Shown here: positions 48,067-60,022 of the stretch, one piece after another
Layout of the letters: every line of letters starts with the position of its first letter
How positions within the stretch are numbered: position 1 is the first letter of the stretch
Source: Ichthyophonus hoferi
Lineage: Eukaryota; Opisthokonta; Ichthyosporea; Ichthyophonida; Ichthyophonidae
Reading direction: 5' to 3'
Assembly: GCA_002751075.1 (NCBI GenBank)
Contig: NAOQ01000316.1
Span: 5,297 to 65,318 of the forward strand
DNA length: 60,022 nt
Notes under the pieces: generated by a model
Database searches by the model: none
What the model was told of the DNA's origin: nothing
Seen by the model: only the letters and a program-made list of their open reading frames with translations
Translations under genes and position numbers: made by a program

Positions 48067-51000
48067 GGTGCTGTTGATTGCTGTCGGTGTGGCTTAAGAT
48101 GCTATGGGTTTCTTATTATTATATATGTAAATTCAATAGGAAGCGTATTTGACGGATTTAATATTGTAATTGATGATGCCAAATTAGTAAAGTATTATGT
48201 ATTGTATATACTAATGACTTACTACTGGACATTTTACTATATAGCTATATAGATGAAACAATGTACACATAAATCTAGACCACGCAAAGAAGAGATCTAG
48301 TATATATATTTATTTATTTATCAATACAATGGCAACAAAGTCGCCTTAAAACCAATTTAAAGTGTAGTAATACAAGCAACAAAGGCGTTACTTTGTGTTT
48401 GAAATTCATTGATGGCAGTATTTCAAGTAGTACATCGGGCGAGTTACGGCAAGTCATTGAAGTTGAATGAGATTTGTATATCCGATTGGTCAACCCATTT
48501 CATTGGATAGGTCTACATCTTACATAGATATTTCTAATTCGTGCACTGTAAAGGTTCCATGATAATTATCCAATACTACTCTTATTATGTTTCATACTAG
48601 CCAATTATCTTTGGTGCGGGAAACACAATGAACATCCAACCAAACTACTTTGAAAAATCTCTAGTGTTATTGGTCAAATATTACAAATGAAATGAAATAT
48701 TAAAGTTTTTATTGATTATTAAGAATTGGCATTGGTATAATAGTTATAATTATAATTAGATAATTAATTTCCTTTCCTTGAGTACTTTTCAATTATATTT
48801 ATACTATTTATTTATTAACAATTTTATTTATCACCTATACATATACTCATATAGATATATTTATTGTTATCGAAAACTTATTTTATGTGATGAAATACTG
48901 ACACATGATGCCACTTCCACGTGTATAGTTTAGTAAATATTTGAATTCTTAAATCCGTGACAACGATTGCCTAAAGCTCTAAACCACTCATAAAAGCAAT
49001 AAAGGGTCACGACTGTACATCCACGTTCTGGTAGAAACTGGTAATTCCTGGTTTAAGTGTAGAAAGGGTCCGAGCTTATGCACAGACAGTAAGAGAATAA
49101 AACAAATTAAATGCTATACTATACTATAGCAGTTCTCGTATGTGGGGCTGTACTGCATAGTAAAATTCATTTCTACTGTTATTTAATATTAAAATGGGTG
49201 CAATAGACTCATGTAAGGCTATTTGCTATTCAAGTAAACCTTTTTGGATAATATTTGGATAATATTTTTATATTACTACCAATTCAAAAAAAGATGCCTA
49301 AAAGTGTTCCAATTATAATACCCCCGAGATTTTTAAATTGGAAGCCTTCGAGGTAAAATGTAATTATGCAATAGTCTCGCCCTACATTTACTCGCAGAAA
49401 AACCCTAAATAGACAAGTTTATATTGCGATTAATATAAAAAGAAATGTTCGCTTTTAGCATTTTCAATATCCCGATTACAGTCATCCCCATTACTGAGTG
49501 GAAATTGTGGGTAATGCTGGATTAATATATAAAATCACTAATATTATTCGGGATTATTTAGTTATTCACAATATAATTAGTATAGAAATAAGTAAGTCAT
49601 GCACGGCCCCTGTAGCCTATACATCCATTTAGAATTGAGGAAATACTCAAATGAAGAGGTATTTTAACGTGCATCCTTGTGCTGCATATACAGAGTACAG
49701 ATAGGCCATAATTTTATTATTGAAAAAAGTCGACTGAAGTTGAGAACTATGCCCATAAAGTCGATAAAGCTGAGAACCACAGTTCTTGGCAACATTAAGT
49801 ATACATTCTAATTGTTTTAGAGCGCACCAAATCACAGTGCTATTTGCATTACGTGATATTTGATGAGAGATCTCACTTTCCATTTACTGGTTGCATGACG
49901 CCATGCGAATACTGTAAAAATAAAATAGGATGGAATTCAAATATTATATTATATATAAAAATATATCAATTATAGCTAAGATATTCTACCGCCTGATATT
50001 ATTTTAGGTATATAGTTTGATCTGAACTCAGTCTCATTGCATTATATGCGTTTAGACTGGTATAAATTCACCACTGTGCGGTTGAGGCAGATTCTAATTG
50101 TGTTCACATTATAGTTTGCCATCCTGACATGCGTCATTGCTCGGGTGACAGCTTAAAATAAAGGCAGGGTCTATTAATATTATGCTTAGTACCAATGAAC
50201 CTCTGGGCTAGATGATCAATGTCTTTTTTTCCCAACTGCTGTGCAAATTAGATTCTCAACAAATGGCTTTCCCCACTTATGGATAAGTTCAGGGGCACAC
50301 TGTAAGGCAATGCTCTTTTAGACAATCTTTTAGCGTATGTATCAACTGGTAGAAATCCGACCTTGAAGCCTTGGTATACGTATGAATGTGCCCTGGGCTA
50401 AAATAATGTCTGTCCTAATTTAATATATAAATTAGGCTCCGTAAGAACGTCTATGACTACTGATTATGCACCTGGTTTGATTTGATTGCTCTTGTGATCC
50501 TGTTCTTTAGAAGGATCGTTTTTCAAGAATGTTGTAGGTCTGGTTGAAAATAACTTAAAATTATTATAAGAATTATCTTATTTTTTTAATATAATTCCAA
50601 TTAATATCAGTAAACTTAGGAAATAGGTTCTTCGAGAATTTGATTTAATATTTAAGCACTGGTGGATAAAACAAGTCCTCAATTCAAAATGTATTGTTCT
50701 TTACCAATCAATGCCTCTCTTATTAATAAAAATGAACATCACAGCACTGGCTTCTTATTAACTATTAAAGTTTAACACAATCTGGAAAAGCCCAATTGAT
50801 TGGAGTCGTAGAATCATTCATATGCGATTGCAGGATTTAAATCTACCCGCACTGTAATATATTTGCGCAACTATCTGCAAATCATACAAATTATTTAAAA
50901 CCATAATCAATAAAGTCAGCTTAAATATTATTGGTGAGCAACGTATTTGTTATGGAAGGAATTTTATTATGAGAGTCTAGTATCATCCTTGATAGATTCA

Positions 51001-52599
51001 AGACCAGTGCACGGGACACTAATGGAACACTAATGGGATATGGGATACGGGATACTAACACTACCTTTGTTTATATGTTAACTTATAGGACTAGATAGAT
51101 GTATGTGATAGATATCACACATAGTTGAGATTGAAGTGATTGTATTGGATTATAAAAATGGATAGCAATGACTGGTGCTAGTGACTTGTACAGGTTCGGG
51201 GGCACCAATTAGGTGTTACTTTGAAGTGTCTCTTGTGCAGCCTTTGAAGCATTTTCAAATGATATCCTATACAGTATATACATGTTTCCTCTATATAAAG
51301 AAATACAGAGCTATTTGGCGTCAAGAGTAAAAAACAGCAAGTAATTGAAGTAATTGACTATATATGAAAATAAATAGCTGCCTATTCATTGAAATTGCAG
51401 ATCTGTATACTCCACAGATAGATTAGTAAGCGGCTGTACCCTGGCGTCCATCAAGAATAAAACACTTGTATATATTTATGTTTCTTCTTAAATATATTTG
51501 TAATATCAACCAGCAATAATTATGGTAATTGGAATCGTCTTTTATAGTGTCTTTGTTTAAATGAATATTGTTCAAGACACAACACAAAATTAACTTTTCA
51601 CAACAGAAACGAAAGACAATCAAAGTGTACTTACGATAAAAATAATACATGTTTTGGTTGGAACTGCAAAGCAAACAATAACAAGAGACTCTATACCAAT
51701 GGTTTAGATTCTCGGATTGAGCATAATTTGAAATTTTTTGAGTAAAACCCACTCAGTGTAATCCTGACCTTTGTATTTAGTATTTGTAATAAGTATATGT
51801 TGATAGTCTACATGAATACATCCATGACTATATAGTACTATAGCTCACTTATCAACATAAAAAGTAAATCGCGTATTTTTATTTTGCAGTCATCTAGCCA
51901 TATATACATTTACATCAAATAAGTTATATTATACTATATTTATTGATGCTAAAAAACTCCCAGTACCCAATTTTGTACCCATGCTTTCATTATTGATTAT
52001 TAGCCAATACACCCGTTTGGCTTAACCAATGAAAATGATAACAATATGTTTCTTGCATTTTCAAAACAAACCCATTTGCTTTTTTTAAACCTAAGTGGGC
52101 GAGCACTGAAGATATTATCTATGCTCTTTAATGTTAACCAATAATAGTTCGTAAACACCTACTACCCATCTCCTGGGAGTTTTAATAAAAATAAATAGAT
52201 CACATTTTTGAAACGCGCTTCCGATCAATAAGATAAGGTTTATTAACTCAACAATACTTGTCAAACTGTAATTAGATTAGCTTTATTTAATTGGATCCAC
52301 AACATACCATAATGAATGATGTGTAGCACGACTTAATTTATTAGAGCTAATATTTTCATAAATTAAATACTCTTGGAGGCTTGGTTTCACATAAATAGTC
52401 CCCTTATCAACTTAATGTGGTATTCTAAACCTTGATTTCTGGTCAGGTTACTTCTGAATACTAGAAGTTTCCTAGTATTAACTCCTAGTAAACATGGATT
52501 GGTTGCAATTATCAAAATTACAGTAACGATACTGCTGAATTAATTAATGACTCAATTGAGAATATGTGTTAATTGTACTGAACTCATAACTTTAAAGGT
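48067..52599. other. Intergenic AT-rich region
   Basis: No gene seen. It contains a partial copy of repeat Z (49930-50190) and a short fragment like the start of repeat X near 51170-51225. Minus-strand ORFs at 49647-49883 and 51423-51752 have no recognisable domain. Confidence 0.6.
49930..50190 (+). repeat. Dispersed repeat Z, copy 3 (second half best preserved)
   Basis: Matches 22655-22830 in ordered blocks: 'tttgatc.gaa', 'atatgcgtttaga.tggtataaatt', 'atgcgtcattg' and 'cagcttaa.ataaa'. Confidence 0.6.
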
Positions 52600-53060
52600 A
52601 CATAGCTACATACCAGTCATACGATATACAAACAAATCCATATCAGGTATATATGGTAATTCACACCCTATGTTGTTATCTGTTGGACTTTGTGGCAATG
52701 TGTGGTAATTCCTCTTTGGAACCAAAAAGCATATGTAGACTTTTTTTCTTTGATTCTTCATTTGATTCAGCTTCACTGGTCTCTTGATTGGTGGCGTTGA
52801 TGTCTTCTTCAAAGAGGTGTCTCAAAGTGAATTGATTGTCACTTAAATCTGAAGACCATTACAATGTTTGTTTCTTCTTCTCCTTGATGGCTACAGATCA
52901 TGATTTGTTGGCCCCCTAGTAACTGATTACTTTCACTTGGGTCTGGCAATTGTCCTAATGGGTGTCTCTTGAAACTAGGTGAATCATAATTATCTACCAA
53001 CCTACAATAACTCTCTATACTTAGCTTGTTATTGCAACCCATAATCAGAATCCTGACTAA
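52600..53060 (-). mobile_element. Possible retroelement fossil segment
   Basis: On the minus strand this segment is richer in acidic and basic codons than its surroundings and looks like decayed polar protein-coding DNA. No domain is recognisable. It stands beside other retroelement pieces, which is the only reason to place it there. Confidence 0.3.
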
Positions 53061-53519
53061 GTCCAGGTATGCTTGTTATATAATTGTTGGATTGTATCAA
53101 CCAAGTTGATCACATTATTATTGCGTAGGTATAAACACATTCCCCAGTAAAAACTCAATGTAACTGTTCTGTAACATTTAGGAACAAATTATCCAATGAT
53201 TTTTTAAAGGATAATTTAGGAACTTACATATCAACTGTTTTAAATTAATCAACTAGTAAGTATTTAAAGAACCATTCATAAATTTACATATCACATGTGT
53301 ATTATCAATCATTATGTGAGTGATTCAGAACCAATGACCAACACTTCAAAAATTATGGTAAACTTACACTCTAGACTGTATTAAACATCTAATCCTAATT
53401 TAATACAATTAGTGACATCATTGAATTAGTTAATTAATATAAGAATATGTGGTATTCTAGTTACCTACCCACAGGCTTTGGGATCTCCAACTGGTTTGCC
53501 AATATTGTTTGGTTTTGCT

Positions 53520-53800
53520 AGACTAGCAGCAGTAATAGCTAATTAATCTGATCTGTCTTCAAGGTTCAGTTGTAGTGGCAGGGTTCTGTAGAAGGCGCAT
53601 ATACCAACTCTCCAGGTAACTGGCCATATTAATTATACTCTGTTCTAATTCAGAGGGAATTGATGTTTGATATGCGTAGGTGCTCATGTGGAAATTACGC
53701 AATGAGATTGATCAGTAAGGAGTACTATATTACAATATAAATAATAGCCATTATCACTACTTAATCCTATAAAACTGTTCTCTGACTTCTGAAGAAGCAA
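53520..53800. repeat. Dispersed repeat Y, copy 2
   Basis: Inverted relative to 42895-43225. It is preceded at 53445-53520 by sequence like the first bases of repeat X ('ccacaggctttggga'). Confidence 0.6.
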
Positions 53801-53869
53801 GAATTCTGAACATTTATTATTATATTTGAATGTCAATGGTAAAATAAACATTACAATAACAATGTGATG

Positions 53870-54290
53870 ATTATATAATGTATATTGTGATACTGTTTAA
53901 TTGAATAATCAAAGGCAAAGTTTTCCGTATTATGAATGATTTCATATCAGCTGGGGCCACATGTGTGTGATTAGTGAAGCCTTTATTAGTTATTTTTGTT
54001 TCATTTAGACTTTTTCGATCTTTATCATGCATGTCAATTGCGGTTAATACCTGCATAGTTGTATTTATTATTATAAATGGGACCAATTATAAAACAATTA
54101 TTGGCTAATACAACTCACTAAGAGTTACTGAGACCCACTAAAATTGTCTGATCTTACCTCAATACTCATACACTATTGTGTCCTTATTTAAATGACAAAT
54201 TAACTAATTTCTTTATTGATTTAAGTGTTCACATACCACATACTATGTATTGACTGATCAATTGGCCTGTTGAAAATTGTAATTTGAAGC
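53870..54290 (+). repeat. Dispersed repeat X, copy 3 (second half)
   Basis: Blocks 'ggttaa.acc', 'aaatgg..ccaat.ataaa' and 'attggctaatacaactca' match 43598-43690 in order. Confidence 0.5.
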
Positions 54291-55074
54291 CTGAGATTGC
54301 CTCTCCGTTGGCAGGCACTCTAACGAGTACTTGTATTTTGAAAGAGCAGTTGCTGGAGGAAACATGTCTTTCTTCGGGACTGGTTGGTCTTCACTTATAT
54401 ATTAACCAGACCCCTTTCTGATGCTAACTCATCAGTCAGCTCCAATATTCTTGGAGATTTGTCCTGCAAGTTTTCTACCACCAATGTTGAAAATGGCATC
54501 AAAATAGTTCTATGATATCCACTTAATTCTTTTATATTTCTGTTTCAGACGTTAGAATAAGAAAAAAATTAAATAGTAATGTTAGAGGCTTGCCTTTATG
54601 CCGAAAAAGGTATTTTTCATAGAAATGTACAAATTTACTCAGCTTTAGTCTCTTGATTTTCTTGTCCAACAATCTATACACCTTTTAGGTGTATTATTAG
54701 CTTAGCCTAACTGCTTCTCACACATAAGAAGAGATATTTTCTGTGCTATCAGGCTTGTAGTAGCACTTGCATCTTAATGCTCTCAGATGGCTTGTAGGAG
54801 TTGCAGTTGGATGCCCCAAATGCTACAGAAATTTAATTTTTCCCAAATTTCAAGATGGTAGTACAATGAAGGTGAAGGCTGCAGCCTTCGCCACTTCATT
54901 CTTAAAATCTCCTGATTGTCTGCTTTCTATCAAGAAACTTCTGACCATAGTGAATATCATTTGGCTCAGATGCACACTTTTTCTGTTTTGTTAAGAATGG
55001 TCAGGAACTGTGATTTAATAAACAATTGTGTGTGTTTTCAAATAACTGTGGAAACCCGAGTTTAGAAACTTAGA

Positions 55075-55950
55075 GCCATTATCAAATGAAATATTTCAGC
55101 CCCTGCAAGTGCTTAGCTAAAAACCTTCATAATGACTTGTACAAATATTTATGATTTACATAGCATTGAACCTCTACATGTTTAGATGCATTTAGAATGG
55201 GGTTTCAATTGGCAAGAAAAACTTAGATAATAATTAAGAATAATTAATTTAAAGATGTTGCTAATTAGATTTAACCAGGACTAGATATTTAAAGCAGTCT
55301 CAAAGTGCAAATTTACTGTGAATTTAAATAGAGTTGTTATTGGTTTTTAATCACGCACATAGTGATTGATGATACAGATGTGATACATCCAGAATAGTTT
55401 TTTAAATAACCATTTGACAACTTGTTAAAAACAGCATGGTCTATATAAGTTCCAGGATAATCTTTTGAAGAATCATTAATTTGTTGTTGAAAACATGTTA
55501 TAGAGCATCAATGTTAAGTTTCTATTTATTAATACTTATCTCAAATGCTTATCACATGGTTAACTGGTATTGACCTGAACCAACTACTAGATAGCCAGTA
55601 ATCACAAATTTAGTCTGGATCCTGATTACAGATTACATAGAGTATAGTAATAAAGTTAAATACACTACAAACGACTATTAATAGTAGGTATGACCTTGAA
55701 AAGACGTGAATCTCTATCACAATCTGTTTTTATAAATAAACAAAAATGACCACTGCCATAGCAACAAAGTTAGAATCCATAGGTAGGAAGGAAAATAAGA
55801 AGAAATGTACCCAGTTTTCCTCAGATTCAGGTGACTAGAACTCATCGAGAAGACTCTACCAAAACCTTTAAAGAAACACAAATCAAGAGTCAAGTGGAGA
55901 AGAGAAAGATCATCGCATGTTCATAAATTGTTAGTACATAAACAATAGTG
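55075..55950 (+). mobile_element. Fossil Ty1/copia-type fragment: LTR-like repeat B plus leader
   Basis: About 565 bases (to about 55640) align with repeat C at 56570-57065. Shared blocks are 'atatttcagcccct.caagtg', 'tggtattgacctgaaccaac' and 'tagtctggatcctgat'. A leader comparable with those after A and C follows. It is broken and has no full coding region. Confidence 0.5.
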
Positions 55951-56569
55951 AAGTTTCCAATATAAATATCCCAACATAGACCACTTTGATATAGAGCCAC
56001 CAACGTGCTCTTTAACTATCATCTACATTCTTCCAGGTTTTGTCTGCAGCTGAAGACTAGAAAGTTGTACAACTTGGCGTAGTAGGCATTTATCTGAATA
56101 AGAAGCTAGAGGAGGACATCCAACTGTACCAACCTGAGGAATTTGGGTATCTTAATTTTACTAAGGGGGTTTGTAATGTTTGACATTTACTCAATGGACT
56201 GAAGCAGTCTGATTTGGTATTGCAACATACCTTAACAACTTTTGTGAAAGGAGAATATTTGTTCCCACCAATAATAATTTTTGTTTTCCCATATCTATCT
56301 CAATATGTGCCATATTGGTTTGGCTATGTGTGTATGTTGATTGCATGTTGATAGTAGCTAGCATCTAATATTAAGTGGTTTAAAGATGGGTAATTGGAGG
56401 CATTTAAATTGTGCTAAATACCAAAACAAATGATTAATTGGTAAACGAAAACAATGTGACCATGACGATGGGTTCTAACATCTCATATGTAGAAACTTAA
56501 ACCTTTTTGTTCAATTCAAAGCTGTTAACTGGAGTTATTTCTAATGATTATGATTATAACAGATATTAT

Positions 56570-57400
56570 TGTTGGAATATTTCAGCCCCTACAAGTGTTT
56601 GACTGAATACTTCATGATTTCTTGTACAAAAATGTATATTGCTTATGTAGCATTGGACCTCTAAATATTCAGTAGCGTTTAAAATGAGGTTTCAATTGGT
56701 AATTAAGAGTCAGATATTAATTAATCATACTTAATTAATTACATGATGTCACTAATTTTCTTTGATTAGGAGTAAATGTTTAATGCAGTCTAGAACGTAA
56801 ATTTACCGTGGTGTTAAATTGTGTTGGTAATTGGCATTTAATCACACATACTGATTGATGATACATAAGTGATACATAGAACTCATGATGTTCCTTTACA
56901 TAATAATTGAATAATATGTTACTGGCAACATGCTAGATACCAATTAGTTTGAGCTATTCAATAATATGCTTATATTAAATGCTTATCACCTGGTCAATTG
57001 GTATTGACCTGAACCAACAACTATATAGGCAGCAATCACAGACTTAATCTGGATCCTGATCACATAATTTTATTCAATAAAGTAACGTACATAATAGTTA
57101 TTTCTTACAATAAGTAGTTCTAACCGTAAAGAGAAGAGGTATTCCTACTTTTACTGCCCTATGAGTCAAACGTAAAACTACCATTGCCTCTACAACTAAA
57201 TTGGATTTTTTAGGTAAAAAGAAGTAGCAAATACAACTCCCCTCTGACACAAGTGAAGAAAAAATTTCAAGAAATCTTCTAGAGGACATGAATATTAGCT
57301 CAAGTTCCAAGTCAAGTAGAGCAGAAAAGGAGCAGCATATGTCCATTAATAGTGGCGTTGAGTCCGTAACAGCCAGTATAGAGTCTGAAAACTACAAACA
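56570..57400 (+). mobile_element. Fossil Ty1/copia-type fragment: LTR-like repeat C plus leader
   Basis: Direct repeat of B about 1.5 kb further on, ending near 57065 and followed by the same sort of leader. B and C are both trailed by leader sequence, so they look like two 5' ends and not the two LTRs of one element. Confidence 0.5.
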
Positions 57401-59084
57401 GTAATACCCACCTATTGTTAAAGGTTTCAAAAATATTCTTTTGTATAATTAGAGCCAGGTCACTAGAGTCTGAAATGAATACAATTTTAGTTATCTTTCT
57501 AAGTAAAGACATGTGTGTTTTTGTGATAAGTAAAGGTAAAGTGTTTTCTTTTACCTCTGCATTTCTTATTCTCTGTAGTAGCAAGAATAGCCTTAACCAT
57601 GTTATCTTTTAGCATTAAAGTATTATTTCAGTAATAAACTATTTTTATACAATGTTGACGGAGAGTATGGAACCTAAATACTTGGGCTAGAGTAGTGGGG
57701 CATTGGACAAGCCTCAAGCTTTGAGTTTCATCATTTATGATTACATTTCTTACTTACCAACTTCATTATATTATGTTGAAACATTCACATGCCCACAAAC
57801 CTGTTCTTATTTTGAATTGAAGAAACCTTCTTATAGCTTTGGAAATTTCTGTAATAAAGTTCTAAGACTTAATTACTTAATTTATCAATTTATCAAGTTT
57901 TGGTTGCTATGCCTTACCTCATATTAGACAAGCTATTATAGAAAAGCGGAATTAAGTGAATTATATTGTTAAACCCACTTCCTGGAGTAAAGCATGAAAA
58001 CAAAAACTAATATTTTTAATTAAACGACACCTTACTAGTTATGTATTACAGCTCATGTCATTTCACCTGTACTACCAGGTCAAATAGCAGCCTTGGACTT
58101 AGCTACAACTAACAAACCCAGGTGCAACATGAGGGGATACCAGATGATCATAGGATGCTTCCTATGAGTATACAGTTCAAAATGCCTAGATATGGCTTAT
58201 GCAATACAAGTTCTGGGTTGTTTTTATTAGGAAATAAGTTGATATTGGTCCAGTACAGTTGTTGATCTAGCTGCACATCTTCATTAGACTGGTAGTCCAT
58301 TTGGCCTTCCTGGTCTGGCTTGGATTTCTTTCCACTGTTGAGTTGTCTCATCTGACATAATTCAATAGTACTACTTTAATACTCTGCAGCATTTGTAAAT
58401 AATTTAAGTGAACCACAAAGTGAATTTAAAATGTAAAAGAAATTGATATCTTCTTTTCCATTTATAATTCATGTTTATCTTTTTAAACTACTTTTTATAC
58501 AATCAATGCAACTTGGTTTTTAATTTATGATATTTTCTGCATTGCATAGATACTATTGGTACTCTTTTTTTATCTGCGTAAGGGCTTCCAATTTGTTATT
58601 ATATATAGACCCTAGTAATTTAAAATAAGACATTTTATTTTAAGTATTCATAGCACCAGTGCCAAGAAAGGTAATACAGGTGTATGTATTATTGGTCAAA
58701 CTAAAGTAATTTCACACGGTTGTGGCTGCACTAATTAATTTACCATGCATGATATTACGTTTACCAATAAGTGTACAGCTATTTTATAATTATAAAGAGA
58801 CAAGTAAATAAATAACCAATCGCAAATATCTAAGAAATGCCTCATAAAGTCAATAGTAATTATAGAAATGTTCTGCGTGTTACAGTGGTAACACTATCAT
58901 AGTGAGAGCTAATTGCACCTGTAAAACTTGATGTGTTGAAGCTGACTATGATTAACTAAATTATGACAGTTGCTCCTTTAATCTTTCCAAGTCACACTGG
59001 ACGTAGATGATGCATTTAATAGTTTATTTATAGCCCAACCCATACAAAGGTGTAATTCTTAAGCATAATTCTTTAAAGGTTACA
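57401..59084. other. Sequence between retroelement leader C and the RNase H remnant
   Basis: If leader C and the RNase H remnant belonged to one element, gag, integrase and reverse transcriptase would be expected here, but I recognise none. ORFs at 57703-57927 (+) and 58148-58351 (-) have no known domain. The element is either largely deleted or the two pieces are unrelated insertions. Confidence 0.4.
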
Positions 59085-59560
59085 GCACATGTAGATACAG
59101 ATTTTGCAGGGGACTTGGCCTCCAGAATGTCAGCAATCAGTTTTGTGTTATTCCTCTTTAATTCCCTGACATCATGCATGAGCATGAAACAGATTATTGT
59201 GACAGTACCATGTGCTAAGACGAAATATATAGCTATATGTATTGCAACTCATGAAATCATCAGCATAGTGGATATTCTCATCTGCTTGGGGCTCTCCTCT
59301 GCTGCAATTCTTATGTTTGAAAATAATCAGTCCACAATTAACGTCATTGAGAACAATAAATATAGTGAGCAAAGCCAAGTACATACAAGCCAAATAACAC
59401 TATACCAAGACCGTCATTTATGATGGTATGATAGTGATGCAGTGGATCCCCATTACAGAGCAAAAGGCTGATGTACTTACCAAGGAACTTGTGCTTAGAC
59501 CGTTATTTTTGACTATTAATCACAATCTTAAGATGATCTAATTCTCTCCTAAAATCTTTA
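59085..59560 (+). mobile_element. Fossil Ty1/copia pol 3' end (RNase H region)
   Basis: Translation recalls the C-terminus of copia-type Pol: an aspartate-glycine-aspartate start of RNase H, a region corresponding to the copia A-K-T-x-Y-I-A helix, an E-N-N-Q-S box, and a final stretch like EQKADVLTKEL. It is a broken remnant with several interruptions. I see neither the reverse transcriptase part nor a following LTR in the window. Confidence 0.65.
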
Positions 59561-60022
59561 TTAACGTTATGCAATCTTATAACTCTCAAGATCCTTATAA
59601 TTCTACAGTGCAAAGGTCTTATCAACCTTATGGGCCAGTCCCCAGCCTTTATTGAATTGGTTTTATGATAAAAAATATGTCATAAGAATATATAAAATAA
59701 TTAGGAGTTTTATTAACCTGATAATTTACTCCTACCGATAACTTTGAACAAAAAAGGTTAAACAAACTGCAAGATATATAAGGGAGTTGTCAATGAATTG
59801 ACTAATTAATCAAAACGATTTTCCATATGAACACAAAACAAATAAGAAGCTAAATCAGGTACACGTGTTTTTTGCGTCATATACTTAAAATAATATGTTG
59901 AAAAGTAAGTAGAGACATGAGCGTTCCTATGACCTATATTTGCTTAGAAGGAGAAGAATATCAAATTAAGGAATGTTTAAACGTATTCTGTCAACTTATA
60001 TTTATGATGAAAGTTAAAAAAA

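Noticed and set aside
49647-49883. Minus-strand 78-codon ORF with a faint helix-turn-helix look
   Set aside because: The resemblance to Tc1-type transposase N-termini is too weak. No inverted repeats or catalytic region nearby.
51423-51752. 109-codon minus-strand ORF
   Set aside because: AT-rich composition, no domain, no splice context. Probably chance.

Overview
This is a eukaryotic nuclear window. It is very AT-rich, its genes are broken into many small exons by GT-AG introns (and, in one case, a GC-AG intron), its intergenic DNA is long, and it is full of microsatellites. The gene content is a respiratory complex III core subunit, a long coiled coil with a dynein-adaptor-like N-terminus, a secreted protein joining calcium-binding EGF modules to a tyrosinase, a Smaug/Vts1-type SAM protein and a proton-coupled peptide transporter. 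EGF modules and a BICD/TRAK-type coiled coil point to Holozoa. A unicellular relative of animals such as an ichthyosporean would fit, but the species is inference and was not tested.

Layout. 1-79: probable last exon of an unrecognised gene. 80-7988: gene-free AT-rich DNA. 7989-14983 (-): twelve-exon UQCRC1/MPP-beta-family gene, rebuilt here exon by exon with matching phases (466 residues); a 626-base run of N lies wholly inside its intron 4. 14984-19277: no confident gene, one doubtful small ORF near 16.7 kb. 19278-20309 (+): intronless SAM-domain gene. 20310-23622: dispersed repeats. 23623-36221 (+): nineteen- or twenty-exon coiled-coil gene, 618 residues (612 without one microexon), all phases consistent. 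36222-39631: minisatellite and AT-rich DNA. 39632-42211 (+): intronless EGF-mucin-tyrosinase gene. 42212-45108: fossil LTR-retroelement pieces. 45109-48066 (-): four-exon POT/SLC15 transporter whose first intron is best explained as GC-AG. 48067-60022: no host gene seen; degraded Ty1/copia-type fragments, mostly from 52.6 kb onward.

The genes are not an operon and share no evident pathway. The main large-scale pattern is that 5-bp-family microsatellites (TACTA, CATAA, TGTTA) and 11-, 22- and 24-bp minisatellites fill the introns of the two intron-rich genes (8-15 kb and 23.7-36.2 kb), while the transporter introns and the right-hand 18 kb lack them and carry retroelement fossils instead. The ORFs that run through these satellites are products of their period and are not genes. 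All functional statements rest on motif and family resemblance read by eye; no search was run.
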